A stretch of 64,000 nt of DNA from Microbacterium aurantiacum (GCF_002872075.1 NZ_PGGU01000016.1:484466-548465), one strand, 5' to 3'; counted from the first letter of the stretch, positions 9,067-17,293 are shown. Translations and numbers: made by a program. Notes: generated from the sequence alone by a model not told the origin.

Positions 9067-9090
9067 GGTTACTTACTCGAGTAGGTAACC
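9067..9090. promoter_or_regulatory. 24-bp palindromic GntR operator overlapping the -10 region
   Basis: Inverted repeat GGTTAC...GTAACC with centre TACTCGAGTA; only one of the twelve base pairs (7/18) is mismatched. It lies 20 nt upstream of the gntR GTG, downstream of TTGACA (9112-9107, minus strand), so a bound dimer would cover the likely -10 (GTTACC, 9089-9084). This fits autoregulation by the YtrA-type protein. Confidence 0.8.
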
Positions 9091-9135
9091 ATAGAACCTG
9101 GATGCGTGTCAACCCGATCAGCACCCAGGTCGCCC

Positions 9136-9182
9136 TTGACGATTCTGTACCGGTACAGTAACGTCGTTCTATACCGATACAG
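9136..9182 (+). promoter_or_regulatory. promoter with duplicated 14-bp operator
   Basis: TTGACG (9136-9141), 17-nt spacer and TAACGT (9159-9164) form a good promoter for the small gene at 9195. The perfect palindrome CTGTACCGGTACAG (9145-9158) fills the spacer, and a near copy CTATACCGATACAG (9169-9182, two changes) follows the start site, with 24 bp from centre to centre. The symmetry resembles TetR-family operators; no TetR gene is adjacent. Confidence 0.75.
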
Positions 9183-9194
9183 AAGGGAACGATA

Positions 9195-9434
9195 ATGGAC
9201 CACTCGACGATCTCCGCGCTTGTCTCGGCGGAGCGCCTCGCAGAGACGCTCGACCCTCACGACCAGCAGCGACGGGAGGCTTTGACTGCCCGGGATCGCC
9301 GGTACGCGGCGCAACGCCGCGCGGTCGCGATGCGGCGGGTCCGAGAGGCGCTCGCTCGCGGACTGCGACGTATTGCCGAACTCATCGAGCCGCCTCGCCC
9401 GAGCTGCGCCACCGTCGTCTCCGACCGCGCATAG
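9195..9434 (+). CDS. small arginine-rich protein of unknown function
   Basis: 79 aa, with GAAGGGA at 9182-9188 before the ATG. The sequence is charged and helical, with an arginine-rich middle (RRYAAQRRAVAMRRVREALARGLRR, quoted in parts: AAQRRAVAMRRVREAL) that could form an amphipathic helix or nucleic-acid-binding surface. No cysteine motif or membrane segment. Its well-formed promoter carries two operators, so it is a regulated gene, not a chance frame. The LacI-type regulator 38 nt downstream may be co-transcribed. I do not recognise a family with certainty. Confidence 0.65.
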   Translation: MDHSTISALVSAERLAETLDPHDQQRREALTARDRRYAAQRRAVAMRRVREALARGLRRIAELIEPPRPSCATVVSDRA

Positions 9435-9472
9435 GGAAACGGTCGGGCAGAATGATGGCGGAGGTGGACGTG

Positions 9473-10519
9473 ATGGCGCGCGTGACGCTGCAGACGATAG
9501 CCGAGCATGTCGGCGTGAGCCGGATGACGGTTTCGAACGCGTTCTCACGCCCGGATCAGCTCTCCGCCGATCTTCGAGCCAGGATTCTGGATGCCGCGCA
9601 GGAGCTGGGCTACTCCGGTCCCGATCCCGCGGCGCGCGCGCTGGCCTCGGGCCGCACGGGAGTCGTCGGCATGGTGCTGACCAACTCGCCCCGTGATGCG
9701 TTCACGGACGAGGTCGCGGTCGGTTTCGTCCGCGCAGTGGCCGGATCACTCGGCGATGCGGGCTACTCGCTCGTCCTGCTGCATTCCTCCTCCCACGACG
9801 GTGTCGTTCCCGCCAGGGACGTCGCGATGGACGGTGCGATCATCTACTCCTGCACGCCGAGGACGAAAGCGGTCACGGCCTTGACGGAGCGCCGCCTGCC
9901 GATCGTGACGGTCGAAGGGGCGCCGGTCACCGGAATGCCGAGCATTTCGCTCGACAACAGCGCGGGCGCCTACGAAGCGGCGCAGCACCTGAGCGAACTG
10001 GGGCATTCCGACATCGCGATCGTCGTGCCCACGGTCGATGCGGACGACGAGCCGCCGTCGGAGAGCGTGATGGCCACGGCGTCGTCGACCGCCGCCGGAC
10101 GTCTGGACGGCTGGATTCGCGCGCTGACTGAGGCGGGCATCACCCCGCGCATCGTCGGTACGCCGAGCCTGGCGATCGACGAGATCCTGAAGTCGCGGAT
10201 CGGTCGGATGCTCGATGCAGCGCCGACGGCTGTGCTGGCGTGGTCCGACCTCGGCGCGCTCGAAGTGATGGAGCAGGCCAGAGCCAGAGGCATCCGCGTG
10301 CCGGAAGACCTGTCGATCGTCGGATTCGACGACAGTCCGCTCGCCGCACGCGTTTCGCCGGCGCTGACCACGGTGCATCAGGACATCGACGCGAAGGGCG
10401 AAGCGGCGGCGGCGGCCCTGCTCGCGATGATGCGGAACGACCCCATGCCTGCCTCTCAGGTGCTCACGACCCGGCTGGTGACCCGCGACTCCACGCGCCC
10501 TCCGGCTCCGGTCGAGTAG
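9473..10519 (+). CDS. LacI-family transcriptional regulator
   Basis: 348 aa from ATG 9473, chosen over the ATG at 9452 because GGAGGTG (9460-9467) is well placed. N-terminal LacI helix-turn-helix MARVTLQTIAEHVGVSRMTV (1-20), hinge helix near 50-58 (ARALASGRTG), then a periplasmic-binding-protein-like sensor domain with DGAIIYS, the effector region and the typical C-terminal pattern SIVGFDDSPLAARVSPALTTV. Its operator and target are not evident; the next gene is an rRNA methyltransferase, so it probably acts elsewhere or on itself. Confidence 0.93.
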   Translation: MARVTLQTIAEHVGVSRMTVSNAFSRPDQLSADLRARILDAAQELGYSGPDPAARALASGRTGVVGMVLTNSPRDAFTDEVAVGFVRAVAGSLGDAGYSLVLLHSSSHDGVVPARDVAMDGAIIYSCTPRTKAVTALTERRLPIVTVEGAPVTGMPSISLDNSAGAYEAAQHLSELGHSDIAIVVPTVDADDEPPSESVMATASSTAAGRLDGWIRALTEAGITPRIVGTPSLAIDEILKSRIGRMLDAAPTAVLAWSDLGALEVMEQARARGIRVPEDLSIVGFDDSPLAARVSPALTTVHQDIDAKGEAAAAALLAMMRNDPMPASQVLTTRLVTRDSTRPPAPVE

Positions 10520-10548
10520 GTCGGCGAGGCGCCGCGTACAGTGGGCTG

Positions 10549-11763
10549 GTGCCGGAATTCCCCTACAGCCGCTTGCGCCGCTGGCCCGATGTCGAGGCGG
10601 AGAACCTGCAGGCGTGGGACGCCACCGACGAGTTGCTCGTGGACCGGGCGCTCGCGCTCGCCGCGGAACGCAGGATCGGCGGCGCGGAGATCGTCGTGAT
10701 CGGTGACGGCTACGGCGCGATCACGCTCGCGTTGGCGGGTGCCGGGCTCCGCGGCATCCGCGTTCATCAGGACCTCGCCACCGGCCGGCGCGCGCTCGAG
10801 CGCAACGCGGGGGAGACGGGGCTCGACGGCTTCCATGGGCACGAACTCGACGGTTCACTGCTGAGCGGTGCCCGGCTGGTGCTCCTGCAGTTGCCGAAGG
10901 CACTCGCCGAACTCGAGGAGTTCGCGGATGCCGTGGCGCGCTGGGCTGCTCTCGACGTCGTGCTGCTCGCCGGAGGCCGCGTCAAGCACATGACGCTGGC
11001 GCAGAACGACGTGCTCGGCCGCAGTTTCGCGCAGGTGCAGGCTGAGCGCGCCGAGCGGAAGTCACGGCTCATCGTCGCGAGCGAGCCGCGCGAGGTTCCG
11101 GCAGAATCGCCGTTCCCGGTGCGTGCCGACCACGACGGGCTCATCCTCATCGCCCACGGTGGCGCCTTCGCCGGAGCCCGCCTCGACATCGGCACGCGGG
11201 TGCTGCTGGAGCAGTTGCCCCTGCTCGCGCGTTCACAACTCCGGAAGAACGACCCGAATCGGGTCGAAATAGCGCCGGAACCGACCGAATCGGCGGATTT
11301 CTCCGGAGTTGTGAACACCTCGCGGGAAGCACCGACCGTCATCGACCTCGGCTGCGGCACCGGCGCGCTCGCCGTCGCCTACGCGCTCGCCCACCCCGAC
11401 GCCCGCGTGATCGCCACCGACCGCTCGGCCGCGGCCGTCGCATCGGCACGAGCGACGGTCTCCGCGAACGGAATCGAGGACCGCGTGACCGTGACCCACG
11501 ACGACGCCGGCTCCGAGCTCGCCGACGCCAGCGCCGACATCGTGCTGCTCAACCCGCCGTTCCACCTCGGCAACAGCGTCCACACCGGCGCTGCGACGCG
11601 CCTGTTCGAAGCGTCCGCCCGTCTGCTCCGACCCGGCGGCGAGCTCTGGACCGTGTACAACTCGTCCCTCGGATACAAGGGCGAGCTCACGAAGATCGTC
11701 GGTCCGACCGAGCAGGTCCACCGCACTCCGAAGTTCACGGTGACGCGCAGCGTTCGTCGCTGA
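10549..11763 (+). CDS. rRNA guanine-N2 methyltransferase of the RsmC/RlmG type, with palindromic insert
   Basis: 404 aa from GTG 10549, exactly 6 nt after TACAGT (10537-10542), the leaderless layout. The N-terminal half is the degenerate methyltransferase-like domain of this family; the C-terminal half is the active SAM-dependent domain with VIDLGCGTGALAVAYA (SAM loop, about 264-279) and catalytic NPPFH, diagnostic of RsmC/RlmG enzymes that methylate G in 16S or 23S rRNA using S-adenosylmethionine. Residues about 228-256, in the interdomain linker, are encoded by a palindromic DNA element (11231-11316) and have no counterpart expected in the family. Frame is kept through the insert, so the enzyme is probably functional. 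Confidence 0.88.
   Translation: MPEFPYSRLRRWPDVEAENLQAWDATDELLVDRALALAAERRIGGAEIVVIGDGYGAITLALAGAGLRGIRVHQDLATGRRALERNAGETGLDGFHGHELDGSLLSGARLVLLQLPKALAELEEFADAVARWAALDVVLLAGGRVKHMTLAQNDVLGRSFAQVQAERAERKSRLIVASEPREVPAESPFPVRADHDGLILIAHGGAFAGARLDIGTRVLLEQLPLLARSQLRKNDPNRVEIAPEPTESADFSGVVNTSREAPTVIDLGCGTGALAVAYALAHPDARVIATDRSAAAVASARATVSANGIEDRVTVTHDDAGSELADASADIVLLNPPFHLGNSVHTGAATRLFEASARLLRPGGELWTVYNSSLGYKGELTKIVGPTEQVHRTPKFTVTRSVRR
11231..11316. repeat. 86-nt palindromic element inside the methyltransferase gene
   Basis: Outer arms are a perfect 15-bp inverted repeat (GTTCACAACTCCGGA, 11231-11245, with 11302-11316). The interior includes a second small palindrome GACCCGAATCGGGTC (11251-11265) and another imperfect one near 11273-11294. 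The outermost 12 bases match those of the intergenic element at 6984-7080. It is read through in frame as about 29 residues joining the two domains of the enzyme. Confidence 0.85.
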
Positions 11764-12111
11764 CCCGGCTCCGATTCCGCCCGATCCGGCCGCGGATCCG
11801 ACCGGACTCAGAATCCCGCGTTTCGCGCGCTCACCTGCCCTTTACACACCCTTCTCGCGACCAGGATTTGCCCCTGATCGGCCATTTAGTTACGTTGGAC
11901 TGTGGGCCGAACGGTCCCAGACCAGTCCGCGGCCGCGTCCTTCTTTCGAATTCTGTACTACGAAGAGGCGCGGGCGTACGGTCGATGTTCTTTGCGGTGG
12001 ATCCGAAATCTGCCGCCCGCGCCGCCAGTGCAGCACTGTCGAAACGGCCATGTGAACGTCACCCGGGCGTGACCGAAGCAGGCTCGCACATCAGCGAGCC
12101 GCAGGGGAAAC
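11764..12111 (+). promoter_or_regulatory. gene-free stretch: promoter and about 200-nt leader of the betaine transporter
   Basis: No convincing gene in 348 nt. A promoter is visible: TTGCCC (11868-11873), 17-nt spacer, TACGTT (11891-11896). The start site would be near 11903, leaving a leader of about 200 nt before proV, with several short GC-rich inverted repeats (for example around 11925-11940). Osmoprotectant genes often have regulated leaders; I looked for the c-di-AMP (ydaO) riboswitch consensus and did not find it. AAGGGG-like GCAGGGGAAA at 12101-12110 is the proV ribosome binding site. Confidence 0.5.
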
Positions 12112-13428
12112 GTGTCCGAAACCGCACTTGAAGCGCGCCATCTGTTCAAAGTGTTCGGGAAGAATCCGAACCAGGCCGTCCGCCGGCTGAAATCCGGCGA
12201 GAGCCGTTCCGACATCGCGGACGTGGGAACCGCCGCCGTCATCGACGCGAGCTTCACCGTGAACCGCGGTGAGATCTTCGTGATCATGGGTCTGTCCGGC
12301 TCCGGCAAGTCCACCATCATCCGTATGCTCAACGGCCTGCACGAGGCCACAGACGGATCCGTCATCGTGAACGGCGACGCCATCACCGGCATCCCGACGT
12401 CGCGTCTGCGTGAGATCCGTCGCGACCGCATCTCGATGGTCTTCCAGCATTTCGCCCTGCTGCCGCACCGCACCGTGGCCGCGAACGTCGCCTACCCGCT
12501 CGAGCTCAAGGGAATGCCCAGGGTCGAGCGGCTGGCGAAGGCCGAGGAGATCCTGACCCTCGTCGGCCTGGCCGGCCAGGGCGACAAGCTTCCCAGTGAA
12601 CTGTCCGGTGGCATGCAGCAGCGCGTCGGCATCGCCCGCGCCCTCGCCGCCGACAGCGACATCCTGCTCATGGACGAAGCCTTCAGCGCCCTCGATCCCC
12701 TGATCCGCCGCGAGATGCAGGAGCAGCTGCTCGAACTGCAGCAGAAGCTGCAGAAGACCATCGTGTTCATCACCCACGACCTCAACGAGGCCATGTTCCT
12801 CGGCGACCGGATCGCCGTGATGCGCGACGGCCGCATCGTGCAGATCGGCACCCCAGAAGACATCCTCACCGACCCGGCGAACGACTATGTCGAGCAGTTC
12901 GTGCAGGACGTCGACCGTGCCCGTGTGCTCACGGCCGCGAACGTGATGGAGCGCCCGCGCCCCGTCGTCGCGGCGACCGCCGGTCCGCGCACGGCGCTAC
13001 GCCAGATGCGGGATGCCTACATGTCCGCGACGTACGTCGTGGATCGCGACCGGCAGCTGGTCGGCATCGTCACCGACCGGGATGCCGTCAAGCTCGTCCG
13101 CAAGGGAGTGACGACGCTCGAATCGATCATCAAACCCGTGCCGCAGGCCGTGCAGGAGGACGAGGTCCTGATGAACCTCTTCATTCCGTCGGTCGAGTCT
13201 CCGGTGCCGCTCGCGGTGACGAACGCCGAGGGGCGCCTGGTCGGAGTCATCCCCCGCGTCACCCTGCTCGCCGCCCTCGGCCCTGGGCCCGGAGCGACCG
13301 GCGAGCTCACGCTCCCGCTGTTCCCGATGCCGCAGGCCGAGATCGACGCCGTGCTCGATGACGGCTGGACAGCTGAGCCGGCGACCGCCGCCGGAGCCCC
13401 GTCCGCGAACGAGGAGGTGGCCCGATGA
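12112..13428 (+). CDS. proV: glycine betaine/proline ABC transporter ATPase (ProV/OpuAA)
   Basis: 438 aa from GTG 12112 behind AGGGGAAA. It energises uptake of quaternary-ammonium osmoprotectants at the cytoplasmic face. Walker A GLSGSGKST (about 62-70), ABC signature LSGGMQQRVGIARAL, Walker B ILLMDEAFSALDP and the switch ITHDLNEA are present. The N-terminal extension before Walker A is typical of ProV. After about residue 270 come two CBS-like repeats, proposed ionic-strength or nucleotide sensors in OpuA, then a proline/alanine tail. First gene of a proVWX operon; overlaps the permease by 4 nt (ATGA). Confidence 0.95.
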   Translation: MSETALEARHLFKVFGKNPNQAVRRLKSGESRSDIADVGTAAVIDASFTVNRGEIFVIMGLSGSGKSTIIRMLNGLHEATDGSVIVNGDAITGIPTSRLREIRRDRISMVFQHFALLPHRTVAANVAYPLELKGMPRVERLAKAEEILTLVGLAGQGDKLPSELSGGMQQRVGIARALAADSDILLMDEAFSALDPLIRREMQEQLLELQQKLQKTIVFITHDLNEAMFLGDRIAVMRDGRIVQIGTPEDILTDPANDYVEQFVQDVDRARVLTAANVMERPRPVVAATAGPRTALRQMRDAYMSATYVVDRDRQLVGIVTDRDAVKLVRKGVTTLESIIKPVPQAVQEDEVLMNLFIPSVESPVPLAVTNAEGRLVGVIPRVTLLAALGPGPGATGELTLPLFPMPQAEIDAVLDDGWTAEPATAAGAPSANEEVAR

Positions 13429-14375
13429 ACTTCCATCTCCCGATCGGCACCTGGGTCGAATCCGCCGTCGACTGGATCAAGGACAACCTCGACGGTCTTC
13501 TCGACGTCGTCTCCTTCGTCGTGACCTTCCTCGTCGAGGGGCTCACGTACCTGCTCCTGCTGCCGTACTTCTTCGTCGTCATCATCGTCGCGGCGCTCAT
13601 CGCGTGGCTGGTGCGATCGTGGCAGTTGGCCATCGGAACGGTGATCTCCTTCGGGCTCATCGTCGCGATGGGCCTCTGGGTTCCGGCCATGCAGACGCTC
13701 GCCCTGGTGCTCGTCGCTGCAGTGGTCGCGGTACTCATCGCGATTCCGCTCGGCATCTGGTCTGCGCGCAACTCGACCGTGCGCACCGTGCTGAAGCCGA
13801 TCCTCGACTTCATGCAGACGATGCCCGCCTTCGTGTACCTGATCCCCGCGATCGTGTTCTTCAGCATCGGCGTGGTCCCCGGACTCGTCGCGACGGTCAT
13901 CTTCGCCCTTCCCCCGGGCGTCCGGCTCACCGAGCTCGGCATCCGCGGTGTGGACTCGGAGACCGTCGAGGCGGGTCAGGCGTTCGGCGCGAAGCCGGGA
14001 CAGATCCTGCGCGGCATCCAGCTCCCGCTCGCGATGCCGACGATCCTCGCCGGCGTCAACCAGGTCATCATGCTCGCCCTGTCGATGGCCGTGATCGCCG
14101 GAATGGCGGGCGCCGACGGCCTCGGCAAGATGGTCGTCGAAGCGATCTCGACCGTGAACATCGCCAAGGGCGTCGAGGCGGGGCTGGGCGTCGTGCTCAT
14201 CGCCGTCTTCCTCGATCGCGTCACCGCTGCGCTCGGATCGCTGGGCAGGAACCCGGGCTCGCTGCTCGGGATGCTCGCCCGGCGGCGCTCCGCGCAGCGC
14301 GCGACCGCGGCATCCGCTCTGCTGGCCGACGCGCCTGCGGTGCACGTCGAAGAGAAGGAGCTGCAGAATGCGTAA
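13425..14375 (+). CDS. proW: glycine betaine ABC transporter permease (ProW/OpuAB)
   Basis: 316 aa. About seven membrane segments; the inner-membrane-component signature is visible in the loop EAGQAFGAKPGQILRGIQLP (about 185-204), the ATPase docking (EAA) motif. An N-terminal amphipathic region with acidic residues precedes the first helix, as in ProW. The start overlaps the ATPase stop by 4 nt and the end overlaps the binding protein by 8 nt, giving a tightly coupled three-gene operon. Confidence 0.94.
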   Translation: MNFHLPIGTWVESAVDWIKDNLDGLLDVVSFVVTFLVEGLTYLLLLPYFFVVIIVAALIAWLVRSWQLAIGTVISFGLIVAMGLWVPAMQTLALVLVAAVVAVLIAIPLGIWSARNSTVRTVLKPILDFMQTMPAFVYLIPAIVFFSIGVVPGLVATVIFALPPGVRLTELGIRGVDSETVEAGQAFGAKPGQILRGIQLPLAMPTILAGVNQVIMLALSMAVIAGMAGADGLGKMVVEAISTVNIAKGVEAGLGVVLIAVFLDRVTAALGSLGRNPGSLLGMLARRRSAQRATAASALLADAPAVHVEEKELQNA

Positions 14376-15294
14376 GAACAGACTCATCAGCATCGCGGCG
14401 CTCGGCGCCGCGGCATCCCTCGCTCTGGCCGGGTGCGCGACCGACGGCGCCGGCGGCACCAGCGCCCTCACCGGTGGCGGCACGACCGACGCGACCGGCG
14501 ACAAGGGCACGATCACGCTGGGGTACCTCCCGAGCTGGACCGACGGGCTCAGCACCGCGTACCTGATGCAGGATCAGCTCGAGAAGCTCGGCTACGACGT
14601 CGAGATGAAGACGCTCACCGAGGCGGGTCCCCTGTACGCGGGGCTCGCCCAGGGAGACGTCGACCTCTACCCGTCGGCCTGGCCGGAGCTCACCCACGCC
14701 GAGTACATCGAGAAGTACGGCGACTCGATCGAGGATCTCGGCACGTACTACGACAACGCCAAGCTCACGATCGCGGTTCCCGAGTACTCGGACATCGACT
14801 CGATCGAGGACCTCGCCGGCCGAGGCGGCGACTTCGACGGCAAGATCATCGGCATCGAGCCGGGTGCAGGGCTCACGGCGCAGGCGGGCGAGATGATCTC
14901 GGCATACGGCCTCGACGGCGAGTACACGCTCGTGACCTCGTCGACTGCGGCCATGCTCACCGAGCTGAAGGCGGCGACCGAGAAGCAGGAGGACATCGTC
15001 GTCACGCTGTGGCGTCCCTTCTGGGCGAACGACGCCTTCCCGATCAAGGACCTCGAAGACCCGAAGGGCGCGATGGGTGAGGCCGAAGGGCTCCACTTCC
15101 TCGGCGCAACAGGCTTCGCCGAAGAGTTCCCCGAGGCCGCTGAGCTGATCGAGAAGATCAAGCTCGACGACGAGCAGTACGGCGCACTCGAGGACCTCGT
15201 GGTCAACGAGTTCGGCGAGGGCAAGGAAGCGGATGCCGTCGACGCCTGGCTCGACGAGTACGGCGACCAGTTCGAGTGGGTCGTCAGCGACTGA
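14368..15294 (+). CDS. proX: glycine betaine-binding lipoprotein (ProX/OpuAC)
   Basis: 308 aa. N-terminal lipoprotein signal with lipobox LALAGC (cysteine about residue 23), then a Gly/Thr/Asp-rich tether and an OpuAC-type substrate-binding domain. Aromatic residues suited to caging a trimethylammonium group occur at GYLPSWTDG, YPSAWPELTH and VTLWRPFWAND. The mature protein should be anchored outside the membrane and deliver betaine to ProVW. It is followed directly by a strong terminator. Confidence 0.94.
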   Translation: MRKNRLISIAALGAAASLALAGCATDGAGGTSALTGGGTTDATGDKGTITLGYLPSWTDGLSTAYLMQDQLEKLGYDVEMKTLTEAGPLYAGLAQGDVDLYPSAWPELTHAEYIEKYGDSIEDLGTYYDNAKLTIAVPEYSDIDSIEDLAGRGGDFDGKIIGIEPGAGLTAQAGEMISAYGLDGEYTLVTSSTAAMLTELKAATEKQEDIVVTLWRPFWANDAFPIKDLEDPKGAMGEAEGLHFLGATGFAEEFPEAAELIEKIKLDDEQYGALEDLVVNEFGEGKEADAVDAWLDEYGDQFEWVVSD

Positions 15295-15301
15295 CACCCC
15301 G

Positions 15302-15340
15302 ATCTGCGGAGCTGAGGAAGGATCCCTCAGCTCCGCAGAT
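15302..15340. terminator. bidirectional terminator shared by proX and the response regulator
   Basis: Perfect 16-bp stem (ATCTGCGGAGCTGAGG, 15302-15317, with 15325-15340) and 7-nt loop. The right arm contains the last codons and the stop (15327-15329) of the convergent response-regulator gene, so the terminator is partly coding. Confidence 0.8.
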
Positions 15341-15965
15341 ACGCGAGCACGGCCAGCACACGGCGATGGCCGCTGTCGCTGGAGGCGAGACCGAGCTTGG
15401 CGAAGATGTTGCCGATGTGCTTGCTCACGGCCGTCTCGGTGACGAAGAGACGTCCGGCGATCGTGGTGTTGTCGAGCCCCTCGGCCATCAGAGCGAGCAC
15501 CTCGCGCTCGCGCGGCGTGAGGGACTGCACCGGGTCGTCGGCGCGGCGCCGGCTCATCAGCTGCGAGATGACCTCGGGGTCCATCACGGTCCCGCCCGCT
15601 GACACCCGGCGCAGCGCGTCGACGAAGGAAGCCACCTTGCCGACCCGTTCCTTCAGCAGGTAGCCCAGGCCATCGGCGCCTTCGGCGAGCAGCTCGCCGG
15701 CATACCGGTCCTCCACGTAGGCCGACAGCACCAGCACCGGGAACCCCGGTCGCCTGCGCCGGGCCTCGGCTGCGGCCTTGAGGCCCTCACTGGTGAACGT
15801 CGGCGGCATCCGCACGTCGAGCACCGCCGCATCCGCCTCATCGAGATGCGCGAGGAAGTCGTCCCCGTTGTCCACCGTGGCGATGACCTCGAAACCCTCG
15901 CTGCGCAGGAGCAGTGCGAGCCCCTCGCGCAGCAGAGTGTCGTCTTCGGCGATCACGATCCGCAT
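15327..15965 (-). CDS. NarL/LuxR-family response regulator
   Basis: 212 aa from ATG 15965. Receiver domain (1-120) with acidic pair E7-D8-D9, phospho-acceptor D50 in AAVLDVRMPP, and the conserved S/K positions; C-terminal LuxR/NarL helix-turn-helix (about 145-205) with LTPREREVLALMAEGLDN and TAVSKHIGNIF. It overlaps the sensor kinase gene by 13 nt, so the pair forms one operon. The probable target is the divergent ABC transporter at 17294, as in LiaSR- and BceRS-like detoxification modules, although this is inferred only from position. Confidence 0.93.
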   Translation of the reverse strand: MRIVIAEDDTLLREGLALLLRSEGFEVIATVDNGDDFLAHLDEADAAVLDVRMPPTFTSEGLKAAAEARRRRPGFPVLVLSAYVEDRYAGELLAEGADGLGYLLKERVGKVASFVDALRRVSAGGTVMDPEVISQLMSRRRADDPVQSLTPREREVLALMAEGLDNTTIAGRLFVTETAVSKHIGNIFAKLGLASSDSGHRRVLAVLAYLRS

Positions 15966-17185
15966 GGCAGCTCCGTCTTCAAGGTCGTCGGTCCGCCAGC
16001 GGGACTCGTGAGATCCATCGTGCCCTCGAATGCCGCGATCCGACGACGGATGCCGGCGAAGCCGCCACCGGGCCGTTCCACGGCTCCGCCCACACCGTCG
16101 TCTTCGACGATGATCTGCAGCCGATCCCGGTCGAGCGCCACTCGCACGACGACGTGCGCCGCGGAACTGTACTTGTTCACGTTCGTGAGCGCCTCGGCGA
16201 CGATGAAGTAGCTCGCCGATTCGACGGCGGCGGGTACCCGGCGGACGTCGTCGAGTTCGAGGGTGCACGGCACGACGCTGCGCCCGGCGAGGGACCCGAG
16301 CGCGCCCTCGAGCCCCAGCTCGTCGAGGATGGGCGGGTAGATGTCGTGCACCGTACGACGCAGCCCTGCCAGTGCATCGGAGGCGGCATCCTGCGCCCGC
16401 AGGATCGGCCCGAGAGCCTCACCTGTTCCCGTCTCGAGCGCCCGTTCGGCGATGCCGAGCATCATGACGACACTGACGAGCCGGTTCTGCGCTCCGTCAT
16501 GGAGGTCGCGCTCGATGCGACGCAACTCGGCCGCATGGGCGTCGAGGGCCGCGGCGCGACTGAGGGTCAGCGCATCCACGCGTTCGGCGAGCACCGTGTT
16601 CGGGGGCGCGTTGAGCAGTCTGGCCGAGATCCAGCTGAGCAGCCGCGCGACCGCCGGGATCAGCCACCACGAGATGACGGCGTAGGCGAGGGCGACGAGC
16701 GGCATGGTCGCTGCCAGTTCCCACGACGTCACCGGATACGGCGAGGTGGCCGGATCGTCGGCGGGGGCGAGCGGCCAGTAGAACATGACCACCAGCGAGT
16801 TGACGATGCCGAACGGGATCAGCACCGTCACGAGCGACAGGAACAGCACCGGAAGCGCGTGCACGCTCAGCCAGAGCGCGTCACGGCCGGCTTCGCGCGA
16901 GAACGCGAACCGCAGCCGGGCATCGATGGTCGAGCCGGGCGGAAGCACAGCCGCGGAGCCGCGGATCGTCTCTGCCCGGCGCCGGCCGATACGGCGGCGC
17001 GCGATGTCGCTCCACCACCGCAGCGCCTTCACCGCCTCCGGCGTCAGGAGCACACCGCCCGTGATCAGCATGAGCGGCACCAGGACGAGGCCGAGGCAGA
17101 AGAGGATGACGGAGACGACGGATGCGGCGGCTTCGACGGCGATGAAGCGCCAGTCGCGCAGCCAGCGCCGCAATCGTCCAGTCAT
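15953..17185 (-). CDS. sensor histidine kinase (NarL-partner type, HisKA_3)
   Basis: 410 aa from ATG 17185, which sits 6 nt after CAGACT; the adjacent ATG 17188 is an alternative. The N-terminal half has four membrane segments and matches the actinobacterial putative sensor domain. The dimerisation/phosphotransfer helix contains ERDLHDGAQNRL with the phosphorylated histidine near residue 229; the ATPase domain has N-box EALTNVNKYS and G-box VEDDGVGG, ending in the G-rich lid GGGFAGIRRR. It autophosphorylates and passes the phosphate to the overlapping response regulator. Divergent from the ABC transporter gene 109 nt away. Confidence 0.92.
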   Translation of the reverse strand: MTGRLRRWLRDWRFIAVEAAASVVSVILFCLGLVLVPLMLITGGVLLTPEAVKALRWWSDIARRRIGRRRAETIRGSAAVLPPGSTIDARLRFAFSREAGRDALWLSVHALPVLFLSLVTVLIPFGIVNSLVVMFYWPLAPADDPATSPYPVTSWELAATMPLVALAYAVISWWLIPAVARLLSWISARLLNAPPNTVLAERVDALTLSRAAALDAHAAELRRIERDLHDGAQNRLVSVVMMLGIAERALETGTGEALGPILRAQDAASDALAGLRRTVHDIYPPILDELGLEGALGSLAGRSVVPCTLELDDVRRVPAAVESASYFIVAEALTNVNKYSSAAHVVVRVALDRDRLQIIVEDDGVGGAVERPGGGFAGIRRRIAAFEGTMDLTSPAGGPTTLKTELPCGS

Positions 17186-17293
17186 CATGCAAGTCTGCCG
17201 CAGCGTCTGCCGGCGCACGGTATAGCCAGCACCACCATTCATCCGGTGCCCTGCTGGATGGGCCGTCGACGGCACGCTCCCTAACGTCGAAGC

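Noticed and set aside
11251..11265. GACCCGAATCGGGTC read as a transcription terminator
   Set aside because: It is inside a coding region and part of a larger palindromic element.
11897..12111. ydaO (c-di-AMP) riboswitch upstream of proV
   Set aside because: GACAGC..CCCCG and other conserved blocks not found.
13017..14555. 512-aa minus-strand frame over proV/proW
   Set aside because: Shadow; low-complexity RDHE-rich translation.
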